From Anaerolineae bacterium (GTDB lineage Bacteria; Chloroflexota; Anaerolineae; Anaerolineales; Villigracilaceae), in NCBI GenBank assembly GCA_022616105.1, contig JAKEFL010000028.1, forward strand, positions 1-37,194: 37,194 nt of DNA, written 5' to 3'. This document shows, one piece after another, positions 1 through 8,897 of this stretch (position 1 is the first letter of the stretch; every line of letters starts with the position of its first letter). The notes under the pieces were generated by a model. It did not search any database. It had not been told where the DNA came from and worked only from the letters and a program-made list of their open reading frames with translations. The position numbers and the translations under genes were made by a program.

Positions 1-165
1 CGGAGCGTCCTTCGACTGCGTTCGTCGCAACGAGCGCTCCTCACTCCGCTCAGGACGGAACAACTCAGGCAGAGAGCGCAGACGAAGCGTACATTTCTGA
101 AAATACTGCGTCTCGTCTACGGCTTTCGACGAGCATGAAAGCCTCCGCTCGACGCGATGATACGT
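1..165. repeat. Intergenic palindromic repeat (partial, at window edge)
   Basis: Contains 'cagacgaagcgtacatttctgaaaatactgcgtctcgtctac', resembling the core of the 30887-30999 element; no convincing ORF. Confidence 0.45.
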
Positions 166-168
166 TAT

Positions 169-1437
169 TTACTCCCAATCACCAGTTCGGGTAACGGAAT
201 CCATGCGGGCACGATCGATCAATTTTCCATTGCTAATAACACATGAAGGAGTGATATGGTTGCGCAAGGCTTCCAAAACATTCGGCGCATCCAATATAAC
301 CAGATTTGCATTTGCCCCAACTTTCAATTGATGATTCATTATGTTCATTGCCTGTGCCGCATTGACAGTAACCATATCATAGAGCATTTCCATTTCGCGG
401 CTGGTTGTCATCCAAAGCAAGTGCGCGGCGAGGAAAGCCACTTCGAGCATGTTATTTCGTCCGAACGGATAATACGCGTCAGAGATATCATCCTGACCGA
501 GACAAACTGTTACGCCCTCTGCCAAAAGTTCCTTCACACGCGCGTGAAGCGGACCTGTGTGCGGATCGCTCACGACCCCCATCTTCGCCTGTTTGAGCAG
601 CGCGGCGACCTTTTGAACATAGGGTTGCGGATAAAGTGCCATAGCGCGGGCGTGATGCGCAAGCGCGCGTCCCTGCCAGCCGCGTTTGATCGCTTCCACC
701 GCCATTGCTTCCAATGAGCGTAGACCTGGGTCACCTGCATCGTCCACGAGCATGGAAACATCCTTGTTGAATTCCTGCGCGAGATCAAATATTTCTCGGA
801 CGTGTTGCTGAACATCTGCATCAGTGTATTCAATCCATGGAATCCCGCCAACGACATCCGCGCCTAATTCCATTGCTTGCCTCATGAATTTGTCCGCCCC
901 AGGCTCGCGAACCCAGCCATCCTGAGCGAACGCGCAGACTTGAATCTCGACGATCCCTTTGAACTCTTCACGCGCGCGAATCAACGCCTTGACCCCCTCG
1001 AGGCGAGCTTTGCTGTCCACATCTGCAAACGCGCGGATATGTGTATTGCCATAGATCGCGGCTTGCGCCACTGCCTTGCGCACGTTCTTGATGATCCACG
1101 CTTCATCATATTTCTCTTTGACCCGCGCCGCCAGTTCGATGGCGTTCATGGCTTTTCCCATGCCTTCACCTTGATACGCGGTGAGCGCTTCTTCATCCAT
1201 CATTTGCAGGGTATAGACTTTGCACAGATGCAGGTGTGGGTTGACAAAAGACTCGGTCACCAAATTTCCTTCTGCATCAATTACCGATTTTGCCTCGCCA
1301 GAAAGTCTTTCTTCAAGCGATACGATTTGTCCATCAGAAATGCCAATATTAACCAGTGACTCTGGCTTACCGCGCAACCTGGCGTGTTTGATTAAGATGT
1401 CAAATTGAGCCGTCATATTATTGTTCTCATTTATCAA
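169..1437 (-). CDS. Amidohydrolase, cytosine deaminase-like
   Basis: 422 aa; NPHLHLCK metal-binding motif, LAHHARA, VCLGQDDISDAYYPFGRNNMLEVA typical of the cytosine deaminase-like family. Confidence 0.85.
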   Translation of the reverse strand: MINENNNMTAQFDILIKHARLRGKPESLVNIGISDGQIVSLEERLSGEAKSVIDAEGNLVTESFVNPHLHLCKVYTLQMMDEEALTAYQGEGMGKAMNAIELAARVKEKYDEAWIIKNVRKAVAQAAIYGNTHIRAFADVDSKARLEGVKALIRAREEFKGIVEIQVCAFAQDGWVREPGADKFMRQAMELGADVVGGIPWIEYTDADVQQHVREIFDLAQEFNKDVSMLVDDAGDPGLRSLEAMAVEAIKRGWQGRALAHHARAMALYPQPYVQKVAALLKQAKMGVVSDPHTGPLHARVKELLAEGVTVCLGQDDISDAYYPFGRNNMLEVAFLAAHLLWMTTSREMEMLYDMVTVNAAQAMNIMNHQLKVGANANLVILDAPNVLEALRNHITPSCVISNGKLIDRARMDSVTRTGDWE

Positions 1438-1473
1438 ATTGCTCCAGCCGCCGCCTCGAGCGTAATAATCGCC

Positions 1474-2418
1474 TTATTGCTCCCTATCTAAAAATATATC
1501 TTCCATAGAAAGTTCATCTTCCACAGGTTCGAGATGTGTGAAGACTGTGATTACACCTCCCAGCGCCTCGCGGATATCGGACTCAAAATCCTCCGCGATG
1601 TGATGCGCGTCATGGACGGTCCATTCACCGGGCACAAGCATGTGCACAGACACAAATCGCCGCGCCGCAGCTTGACGCGTTCGTAACGCGTGGAAGTTTA
1701 CGCCCCTCTTTCGATATTTTGATATGACTGATTCAATTGCCTGCTGCTCGCCGCTGGGAAGCGAAGCATCCATCAGCCCGGATGCGGAGCGGCGTGCCAG
1801 TTGAAAGCCCGTCCGAACGATGTTTGCCCCTACGATCAAACCTACAATCGGGTCAAGGATGGTCCAGCCACTGATGCCCACGATGATCAACCCTGCTATG
1901 ACTCCTGCCGAAGTCCACACATCGGTCATCAAATGTTGAGCGTCAGCTTCCAGTGTAATGGACTTGCGTTTATTGCCTGCGTTCATCAAGATGCGCGCAG
2001 TTCCAAAGTTGATCAGGGACGCGGCGAGAGATACGCTCAAGCCTAATCCCAATTGTTCCAGCGGACGCGGAACCAACAGACGTTGAATGGCTGTAACGAT
2101 AATGCCTGCCGCCGCTCCGAGAATCAACATGCCTTCGAACAGACTGGCAAAGTATTCAGCTTTGCTATGACCATAAACGTGGCTTTCATCTGCGGGACGC
2201 GCTGCGACGGTAAGCATGATCAATGCCACCACTCCGCCTGCAAGATTGACAAACGATTCAATTGCATCTGACAAAAGACCAACCGAACCCGTAAGAAAAT
2301 ATGCTCCGCCTTTCAGAAGGATGGTGGCAACTGCCGCGCCAATGGATAACCATGCAAAGCGCGTCAACGAGGCGCGGTTTTGCATCAGGTCGTTGTGCTC
2401 GATTTGCTTGTGAGGCAT
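1474..2418 (-). CDS. Cation diffusion facilitator (CDF) family transporter
   Basis: 314 aa, multiple TM; GSVGLLSDAIESFVNL and HVYGHSKAEYFASL motifs. Confidence 0.9.
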   Translation of the reverse strand: MPHKQIEHNDLMQNRASLTRFAWLSIGAAVATILLKGGAYFLTGSVGLLSDAIESFVNLAGGVVALIMLTVAARPADESHVYGHSKAEYFASLFEGMLILGAAAGIIVTAIQRLLVPRPLEQLGLGLSVSLAASLINFGTARILMNAGNKRKSITLEADAQHLMTDVWTSAGVIAGLIIVGISGWTILDPIVGLIVGANIVRTGFQLARRSASGLMDASLPSGEQQAIESVISKYRKRGVNFHALRTRQAAARRFVSVHMLVPGEWTVHDAHHIAEDFESDIREALGGVITVFTHLEPVEDELSMEDIFLDREQ

Positions 2419-2533
2419 GCTGGGAATGATACATGCGAGAAGGGAACTTGCAAAGAGACGAATCTCCCTGTTTAGGAACGTCTAAAAAAATTCGACACAC
2501 CACCTAAATTTATTCTATATAACATCTTAAAAA

Positions 2534-2650
2534 TGTCACCCTGAGTGACAGCGAAGGGTCTCTACTCCAACATTATGAGACTCTTCGGTCGCAACAAACG
2601 CTCCCTCACACCGTCCCGAAGCGGTGTCCCTTCGGGAGAGTGGCATGACA
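2534..2650. repeat. Intergenic repeat, TGTCAYYCTGAGYG family
   Basis: 'tgtcaccctgagtgacagcgaagggtctc...tggcatgaca'; related copies at 14597 and 30036. Confidence 0.7.
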
Positions 2651-2664
2651 TTTTGAGACCAGTT

Positions 2665-3612
2665 CTAATGCTTTTCAGGATGACTTTTATACCAGGCAAC
2701 TGTCTCGCGGATTGCTTCGCGCATAGGGGTGGCTTTCATGCCAAAGGCTTTCTCAAACTTGCTCGAATCGACAATAAATGGTTGGTTAAATTCATACATC
2801 ATCTCCACCGACTCTTTGGCTTCGGGGATAAACAATCCACCGATCCACATCATCAGTTTGCCCATACTGCTCATCTTTGGCTCGACGCCTGCCTCTTCTG
2901 CGAACATCCTGACCAATTCGCCTTGTGTGATTTGCGGCATATCATTTGGCACATGCCATGCCTGTCCATCTGCTTCACTACGCTCACCCAAAATCACAAG
3001 CGCCTTGCCAAAATCTTTCACGTAAGTATGTGAATGAGGTAAATCTGTGCGCCCTATCAATTGAGCGGGCTTACCGTGGAGTAAAGGATAAAACGCACGC
3101 GCGCCCATTGAGGAGTCGGTGCCCCAGGGTCCAAAGAAGTTCCCACCGCGTGCTGCTGTAACACGCACGCGCCCATCCTGATGTGCATTAGATGCTGCTG
3201 TGGAAATCTCTCCACGCACCCGTCCTTTTCGCGTATGAGTATGATAGGGTGTATCCTCAGTCAATAGCTTGCCATTCGTTTCGCCGTACATGTACAGGTT
3301 CTCAACAAGGACCAGCTTTGCACCGCTCCCTGCCAAACCATCAATGATGGATTTCTGGAGCAGCGGGAATTTCTGGGGCCATTCATTATAGTTCGGTTGG
3401 GCGGCTTGATACACCACCTGCGCGCCCCGCGTCACTTCTTTGACCTTGGCCTGATCATAAAGATCTGAAGCAACCACTTCCGCCTCAGCAGGGACTTCGT
3501 CCATTTTGCCCGAACGATTCAACATTCGGACAGATTCACCGCGCTTAATGAGTTCTTCCATCACCGCGCGCCCAATCGCGCCTGTACCCAACACAACATG
3601 ATTGGTAGTCAT
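2665..3612 (-). CDS. NAD-dependent epimerase/dehydratase (SDR) family protein
   Basis: N-terminal VLGTGAIGRAVMEEL Rossmann motif; extended-SDR features. Confidence 0.85.
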   Translation of the reverse strand: MTTNHVVLGTGAIGRAVMEELIKRGESVRMLNRSGKMDEVPAEAEVVASDLYDQAKVKEVTRGAQVVYQAAQPNYNEWPQKFPLLQKSIIDGLAGSGAKLVLVENLYMYGETNGKLLTEDTPYHTHTRKGRVRGEISTAASNAHQDGRVRVTAARGGNFFGPWGTDSSMGARAFYPLLHGKPAQLIGRTDLPHSHTYVKDFGKALVILGERSEADGQAWHVPNDMPQITQGELVRMFAEEAGVEPKMSSMGKLMMWIGGLFIPEAKESVEMMYEFNQPFIVDSSKFEKAFGMKATPMREAIRETVAWYKSHPEKH

Positions 3613-3627
3613 GATTCACATCCCAAG

Positions 3628-4332
3628 TTAAGCCTCTGCTGCAAGTTGCTTTTTGCCAATCGAAAGTTGAAATGTGCGTCGGCGCTGGACGATCATTTCA
3701 GCGACGATCAAATTTGGCACCCAGGCGAGCCACATGACCACACGGTACACTTCAACGAATAAGGCATCAAAGTCATTGGCGTATTTTGTTTCGAGGGATG
3801 GGATTTGTGTTCCGATCAATATTCCCAACCACAAACGTAAGGTGACCGCGGAACAGGTCAACGCGTAATTGCGGATCATCCATTCACGGTGAACCTCTCT
3901 ATTCCCAGCGCGGATGTTTCTGTATGCGTTCCATCCCGTCCACAGCCAGAGAGTAGCGAGCAGGAGCAAGCCGATTTCACCGACCAGTCCCGAGATCATG
4001 CCTGGGGCGATGAGAAAAGCTGCTAGTCCACTGAACAGGATTCCGAGGAGATAGATGCGTCCCATCCAGCGATGCAGCGTCGGTCTGCGCGCGCGAAGTC
4101 TGCTGAGGAATTGAAAGGGCCCGATGATGAGGGCGATCCCGCCTGCGAATGCGTGAACGTACAACCCGGCGAGGCGCAGTAGAGTTTCGTTTGCAAAGCG
4201 GGAGGTGGCGTTGTTGAAGTTATCGGGATTGAATGTGGCATACGGAGCGATCGCGGCGAATGCCACACCCATCGCGAGGAACGCCATCAAGCCCCAGGGA
4301 AATTGTTTTTTGAATGAGTTGGTTTTGTTCAT
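3628..4332 (-). CDS. DUF2306-like membrane protein
   Basis: 234 aa multi-TM; HRWMGRIYL and REWMIRNYALT motifs typical of DUF2306. Confidence 0.75.
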   Translation of the reverse strand: MNKTNSFKKQFPWGLMAFLAMGVAFAAIAPYATFNPDNFNNATSRFANETLLRLAGLYVHAFAGGIALIIGPFQFLSRLRARRPTLHRWMGRIYLLGILFSGLAAFLIAPGMISGLVGEIGLLLLATLWLWTGWNAYRNIRAGNREVHREWMIRNYALTCSAVTLRLWLGILIGTQIPSLETKYANDFDALFVEVYRVVMWLAWVPNLIVAEMIVQRRRTFQLSIGKKQLAAEA

Positions 4333-4347
4333 TCCATATTCTCCTTG

Positions 4348-4836
4348 CTACGAAACATTTTTTACTCCAAGCCTCATGCGGGCCGTTTCGCGGCGACCGA
4401 CCGCCTGCACATGTTCCGTCGCCGCGGCGAGACCAAACCTGGGCATATTGCCATATACGCTTTCGAATTGGTCTGGTTTCACGGTATAGGTCTCGTGCCA
4501 GAAGCCCACAGTGCCATCTGCGCCGATGGCTTGATTGAAATTCTTCCAGGCTCTCAAATGTGGGTCGGATGGATTGCGGGCAAAATTCTCAAGGTCTTCA
4601 AACGAACGCCAGTATTGGATCAGCATGGGTCCTCTAAAGTTCCAATAAAATTCTGCATGAAGGAATCCTTTTTCAGGATGTGTAAATAGGGTTTGCAGCA
4701 TCGGTCTCATTGCGTTTGCAACGGGAACCCATTTATCGAAACGCCACCATTTGTTGATGCGCATTCCGATCAAAAATACGACGAACGGTTGATTTGTTTT
4801 TGCCGTGTAACGGCCATTGAATATCTTGCTCATCAT
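4348..4836 (-). CDS. DUF4188-like protein (monooxygenase-like)
   Basis: 162 aa; GRYTAKTNQPFVVFLIGMRINKWW...WRSFEDLENFAR. Confidence 0.7.
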   Translation of the reverse strand: MMSKIFNGRYTAKTNQPFVVFLIGMRINKWWRFDKWVPVANAMRPMLQTLFTHPEKGFLHAEFYWNFRGPMLIQYWRSFEDLENFARNPSDPHLRAWKNFNQAIGADGTVGFWHETYTVKPDQFESVYGNMPRFGLAAATEHVQAVGRRETARMRLGVKNVS

Positions 4837-5526
4837 TTACTCCTTAATGAACTGTTGGGCGATGGAGTCCAATTCGGAAAGATACAATGTGTCGCCCTTT
4901 TTGCCGAAGAGAGGCAGGTTGCCTTGAATTTCCAGTGAAACAACGCCATGCACGCGCGCCCAGATGATCATCGCAACAAATACGGAAAGAGGATGAATAT
5001 CACCAACCTGGGTCTTCCACCTCTCATAATGAACTTTGTATTCGTCTTTGATTTGAGGGAACGAGGTGGCATTTAGTTTTCCTGCCGCGCGAAAACTTTC
5101 AACGACACTGAAGAGCGCACTGATCGAACGGGCAGAGGCTGGGAAAACTCTTCCCGTGGGAAGTTCGTATCCGGGGATCGGCGTTCCAAAGATAAGTTGA
5201 TACCGTTGTGGGTGGGTGTGTGCCCAGTTACGATACGCCAGTCCGATGGCTTTCAGTTGTGTTGCAAAGTCGTCAGTTGAAACAGAATCACGCGCTTCGA
5301 TTTGCCAATCACCAAAGGATGTATACGCATCAATGATGAGCGCAGTGACGAGCGCGTCACGGTCAGGGAAGTAGTTGTAGATGGCGGGAGCAGTGATCTT
5401 TAACTCGCGTGCAATGGCTCGAAGCGAAAGGGCAGGAGCGCCGTATTCGGCGATCTGCTTCCAGGCCGTTTCCTTGATGGCTTCCTGCAAATTCGGGATC
5501 TGTTTCTTTTTGATGGGTCTGACCAT
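4837..5526 (-). CDS. TetR/AcrR family transcriptional regulator
   Basis: N-terminal HTH (LSLRAIARELKITAPAIYNYFPDRDALV); start trimmed to MVRPIKKK, preceded by ggagagaagc RBS. Confidence 0.9.
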   Translation of the reverse strand: MVRPIKKKQIPNLQEAIKETAWKQIAEYGAPALSLRAIARELKITAPAIYNYFPDRDALVTALIIDAYTSFGDWQIEARDSVSTDDFATQLKAIGLAYRNWAHTHPQRYQLIFGTPIPGYELPTGRVFPASARSISALFSVVESFRAAGKLNATSFPQIKDEYKVHYERWKTQVGDIHPLSVFVAMIIWARVHGVVSLEIQGNLPLFGKKGDTLYLSELDSIAQQFIKE

Positions 5527-5544
5527 GCTTCTCTCCAATTTAAC

Positions 5545-5570
5545 TTTACAGTGTAAATATACAGTGTAAA
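5545..5570. promoter_or_regulatory. Candidate TetR operator (two tandem 13-mers)
   Basis: TTTACAGTGTAAA (perfect palindrome around G) followed directly by TATACAGTGTAAA, immediately upstream of the tetR start. Confidence 0.6.
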
Positions 5571-5596
5571 TTTATTTCTGTCAAGAGGCAGCATTC

Positions 5597-5714
5597 GGTG
5601 GTTGAGTGGGCGAAGCCCGTATCGAAACCACCAATTATCTGAAAATATTATGTTTACTTCAAACTGCTGGTTTCGATACGTCCCGCGAACATCAAGCGGG
5701 GCTACTCAACCAGC
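5597..5714. repeat. Intergenic repeat, GGTTGAGTAGC...GTATCGAAACC family, inverted ends
   Basis: 'ggtggttgagtgggcgaagcccgtatcgaaaccacc' ... 'ctggtttcgatacgtcccgc...gggctactcaaccagc'. Confidence 0.75.
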
Positions 5715-5742
5715 AAAAATATTATGAAATATAATCCCCACA

Positions 5743-7254
5743 ATGAATGATCACTACGATGCCATCATCATTGGCGGCGGGGTCGCGGGAATGACAGCCG
5801 CCCTCCATCTTGCTGAGCGTGGACTCAAACCATTGATCCTCGAAGGGGATGAACGCGTAGGAGGCAGGTTTTCAGGCAAAGAAGATATCCTCATCAACGA
5901 TTGGCGTTTCCCAAACGAACATGGCGTGCATGGCATCTGGTCGTCGTATGTGAATTTCAAGTCCATGCTCAGGCGCCATCAGATTCTCCCCACACTTGTT
6001 CCTGCAAAAGAAGAACAATGGATTTATCGCGCGGGCAACTTTGTCGGACGCGCGCCGATAGGCTCGACGATCCGCAACAGCCTCATCCCCGCGCCATTCC
6101 ATTACATACAACTCTTTTTGCTTCCGCAATTTCTGTGGATGCTCGACATACGCGATTGGGCATCGCTGTTAAGTATTTGGTCCACGCTCGTCATGGCGAT
6201 CGGGGTTGACCCGTTCGTTGAGGATCAACCTCTTCGAGGTTTGACATTTGGAAGAGAACTCAAGCGTTGGGGGCCTGCCATGCGCGCGCTCTTCTTTGGT
6301 CTCACACGGAACGGATTATCAACCGATCCCGATCAAGTCCCACTTGCGGGGTTTCTCGCGTTCCTCCGCTTTTACACGCTCATGCGCCGCGACGCGTGGA
6401 TGTTTGACTATCTTCCAAATGGTGGCGGTGAAGTCTGCGAAAAGCTTTCAGAGAAGATCAAGCAACTCGGAGGCGAGATCAGATTGAAGTCCCGCGTGAT
6501 GCGAGTGGAAAAAAATGAAGATTGGATCGCTCATATTCAACGGGATGGACTCACAGAGTCCGCGAACGCGCCATTCATCATCCTCACTTCAGACTCACCC
6601 GCAGCTGAATCCATTATCAAAAGCAGTTTCCCATCTGACAGGTTTTTCTTCCCGCATGGCCTCGCCCATGCAGTGATCCGATTTTGGTTTGATGCAACGC
6701 CGCGTAAACATCCCGAAGCGGGCATCTTCAGCGGTGATTTCATCATGCATAATTTTTTCTGGCTCGATAAAATTTATGAGACGTATCGCGAATGGCATGA
6801 CAAAACAGGTGGTTCATGTATAGAAGTGCATGTATATGGTCCTGCGGATGTGTTGAAGAGAAACGATGCAATTTTGTTGACAAGTGTTCTCACCGATTTT
6901 TATCGCGCGTTCCCCGAGCTGAAAGGCCATCTCATCAAGCCGCACATCCAACGCAACGCGGCGACGCATACCCTACCTGCGTTGGGCGCACGTGACACGC
7001 ATTTGGGAATCGAAACGCCCTGGGAAAATTTATTTTGCGCTGGCGATTGGGTGCAACATGAAACACCGGCATTCTTTTTAGAGCGTGCCTGTGTCACTGG
7101 AATGGAAGCTGTGAATTGTGTTTTGCGCGCCCGTGGACTCGATGAGTTCGATTTGCAAAGTTATCCGCCGCCCGAACCGTTTGTAGCTTGGATCGAATTC
7201 TTGATGATGAAAGGCAGGAAGGAAAGGAGGATGAAAAGGAAAGCAGTTCCTTGA
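5743..7254 (+). CDS. FAD-dependent oxidoreductase (phytoene desaturase/amine oxidase-like)
   Basis: N-terminal DAIIIGGGVAGMTAALHLAERGLKPLILEGDERVGGR dinucleotide-binding motif; C-terminal LFCAGDWVQHETPAFFLERACVTGMEAV. Confidence 0.85.
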   Translation: MNDHYDAIIIGGGVAGMTAALHLAERGLKPLILEGDERVGGRFSGKEDILINDWRFPNEHGVHGIWSSYVNFKSMLRRHQILPTLVPAKEEQWIYRAGNFVGRAPIGSTIRNSLIPAPFHYIQLFLLPQFLWMLDIRDWASLLSIWSTLVMAIGVDPFVEDQPLRGLTFGRELKRWGPAMRALFFGLTRNGLSTDPDQVPLAGFLAFLRFYTLMRRDAWMFDYLPNGGGEVCEKLSEKIKQLGGEIRLKSRVMRVEKNEDWIAHIQRDGLTESANAPFIILTSDSPAAESIIKSSFPSDRFFFPHGLAHAVIRFWFDATPRKHPEAGIFSGDFIMHNFFWLDKIYETYREWHDKTGGSCIEVHVYGPADVLKRNDAILLTSVLTDFYRAFPELKGHLIKPHIQRNAATHTLPALGARDTHLGIETPWENLFCAGDWVQHETPAFFLERACVTGMEAVNCVLRARGLDEFDLQSYPPPEPFVAWIEFLMMKGRKERRMKRKAVP

Positions 7255-7366
7255 ATTTTGTGTATCAAAATGTTATGTTTTATTTCGAGCTTATCGTGTA
7301 AGATTATGTTGTCTGATGTGCATCTTTCGCATCTACTAAAACCGCACCAAGCCAATGGAGGCAGTA

Positions 7367-8530
7367 ATGCACAGGAGAACCCGTTCGTTTATATCAATGA
7401 TCGTTTTGCTTGTTCTGCTCTTATCAATGACAGGCAGTGCTCTTGCCGCGCCGCCGGCCCCGCGCGCAAAGTGGACAGTGATGGTTTACATCTCAGGAGA
7501 TAACAACCTTGAAGAATTCGTTGTAAAAGATATTGAGTTGGAACTCGCACCCACAGGCTCAAGCGCGAATATGCAGATAGTCGCACTGGCAGATCGAGGT
7601 CCTGGCTTTGATACCAGCCGCGGTGACTGGCAATCGACCAAACTCTATCATGTCACACAAGGGATGCTGGCTGATTCCGCGAGTGCTGTTGCAGATTGGG
7701 GTGAACGTAATTTTGGTAATCCACAGACCTTGATAGATTTCGTCACATGGACAAAAACCAATTATCCCGCTGATCATTACGCATTGTACTTCTGGGGACA
7801 TGGCTGGAGTTGGCACCCAGGCTGGGTGATGGAAGATGATACGAACAACGATACGCTCGATTACGATGAAACAAAAGCTGCGATCCCGTCGCTTGGTTTT
7901 ATTGACGTGGTGGGATACGATGGTTGTAATATGACATCTATTGAGATCCTTAAACTCTGGCACGGACATGCCACTGCCCTGAGCAGTTCGCAGGAATTTG
8001 TTGGCTGGGACGGTATTGAATACGATGTTGTACTCGCTCAACTTGCCGCCAACCCGAACATGACCGCTGATCAAGTCGCGATTGCCACCAGCCAAAGTGC
8101 AACAAAGGATAAAACCTGGTCTGCTGTTGCGGTAGATAGCCGCCTGAATACACTTATCACAGCAGTAGATCAATGGTCGGCAGCGTTAAACAGTGGTCTT
8201 GCTGCGAATCGCTCCAAGTACAATCGCGCGTTTGGCGCGACGCGTTCCTTCTGGCAGGCGCCCATGGACAAGGATCTGTATGACATGGCGTTTGAGATCA
8301 ACCGGAATGTTACAGATGCCAATATCAAAGCGAAGAGCCAGGCTGTGATGAATGCGTTTGCGACGGTTGTATTGCATGAACGCCACGTAGCCCAGTATAG
8401 TGAGGTGCATGGGATTACGATCTACCATCCATCCCGAGCGAATCAGAAGATAGACCACGCCTATTACCTCACTCTTGATTTCCCCTTACAAACCCAATGG
8501 GATGAGTTCCTAAATGCCTATGTGCCGTAA
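7367..8530 (+). CDS. Secreted clostripain-related cysteine peptidase (C11-like)
   Basis: Signal peptide, WTVMVYISGDNNLE, YALYFWGHGWSW (catalytic His), VGYDGCNMTSIE (catalytic Cys); start at MHRRTR after ggaggcagta RBS. Confidence 0.85.
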   Translation: MHRRTRSFISMIVLLVLLLSMTGSALAAPPAPRAKWTVMVYISGDNNLEEFVVKDIELELAPTGSSANMQIVALADRGPGFDTSRGDWQSTKLYHVTQGMLADSASAVADWGERNFGNPQTLIDFVTWTKTNYPADHYALYFWGHGWSWHPGWVMEDDTNNDTLDYDETKAAIPSLGFIDVVGYDGCNMTSIEILKLWHGHATALSSSQEFVGWDGIEYDVVLAQLAANPNMTADQVAIATSQSATKDKTWSAVAVDSRLNTLITAVDQWSAALNSGLAANRSKYNRAFGATRSFWQAPMDKDLYDMAFEINRNVTDANIKAKSQAVMNAFATVVLHERHVAQYSEVHGITIYHPSRANQKIDHAYYLTLDFPLQTQWDEFLNAYVP

Positions 8531-8561
8531 CGCAGATAGGGAAACAAGGAAATGAATAACA

Positions 8562-8588
8562 GACCTCCGAGTTTGTGACTTGGAGGTC
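8562..8588. repeat. REP hairpin (GACCTCCGAGT...ACTTGGAGGTC)
   Basis: Inverted repeat related to the hairpins flanking the REP transposase at 18 kb. Confidence 0.7.
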
Positions 8589-8696
8589 GGTGTTATTAAA
8601 GCCACCTAACGCAATCTATGTTCGGCAGCTATCTATCGTTCCATCGTCAGAAGGCTCAACGCGACACTTCCCGGCACTTGCGCCCGGGACAGGTGT

Positions 8697-8754
8697 GCAC
8701 CCGATTTGTCCTTTCGGGACAAATCGTGCGTTCGGTGCAGTGCAGGTGAGGCGC
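8697..8754. repeat. Intergenic repeat family with copy at 28391-28450
   Basis: Shared 'gcacccgattt...caaatcgtgcgttyggtgcagtgcaggtgaggcgc'. Confidence 0.75.
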
Positions 8755-8897
8755 AAAGACGCAAACGCAAAGCGAATCAAATCTTCGCGTCTTCCCTGGC
8801 ACCGCCCGCCAGGGCAGGTGTGCGCCTTGGCGTTAAAGATGCGCTGTGAGGAATTCGTCCGTGCGTAAGGTGAGTGAATAATAATCAGAAAAATATT

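Noticed and set aside
877-1359. 160-aa plus-strand ORF
   Set aside because: Fully antisense to the well supported amidohydrolase gene; shadow ORF.
7559-8173. 204-aa minus-strand ORF
   Set aside because: Antisense to the C11 peptidase gene with clear catalytic motifs; shadow ORF.
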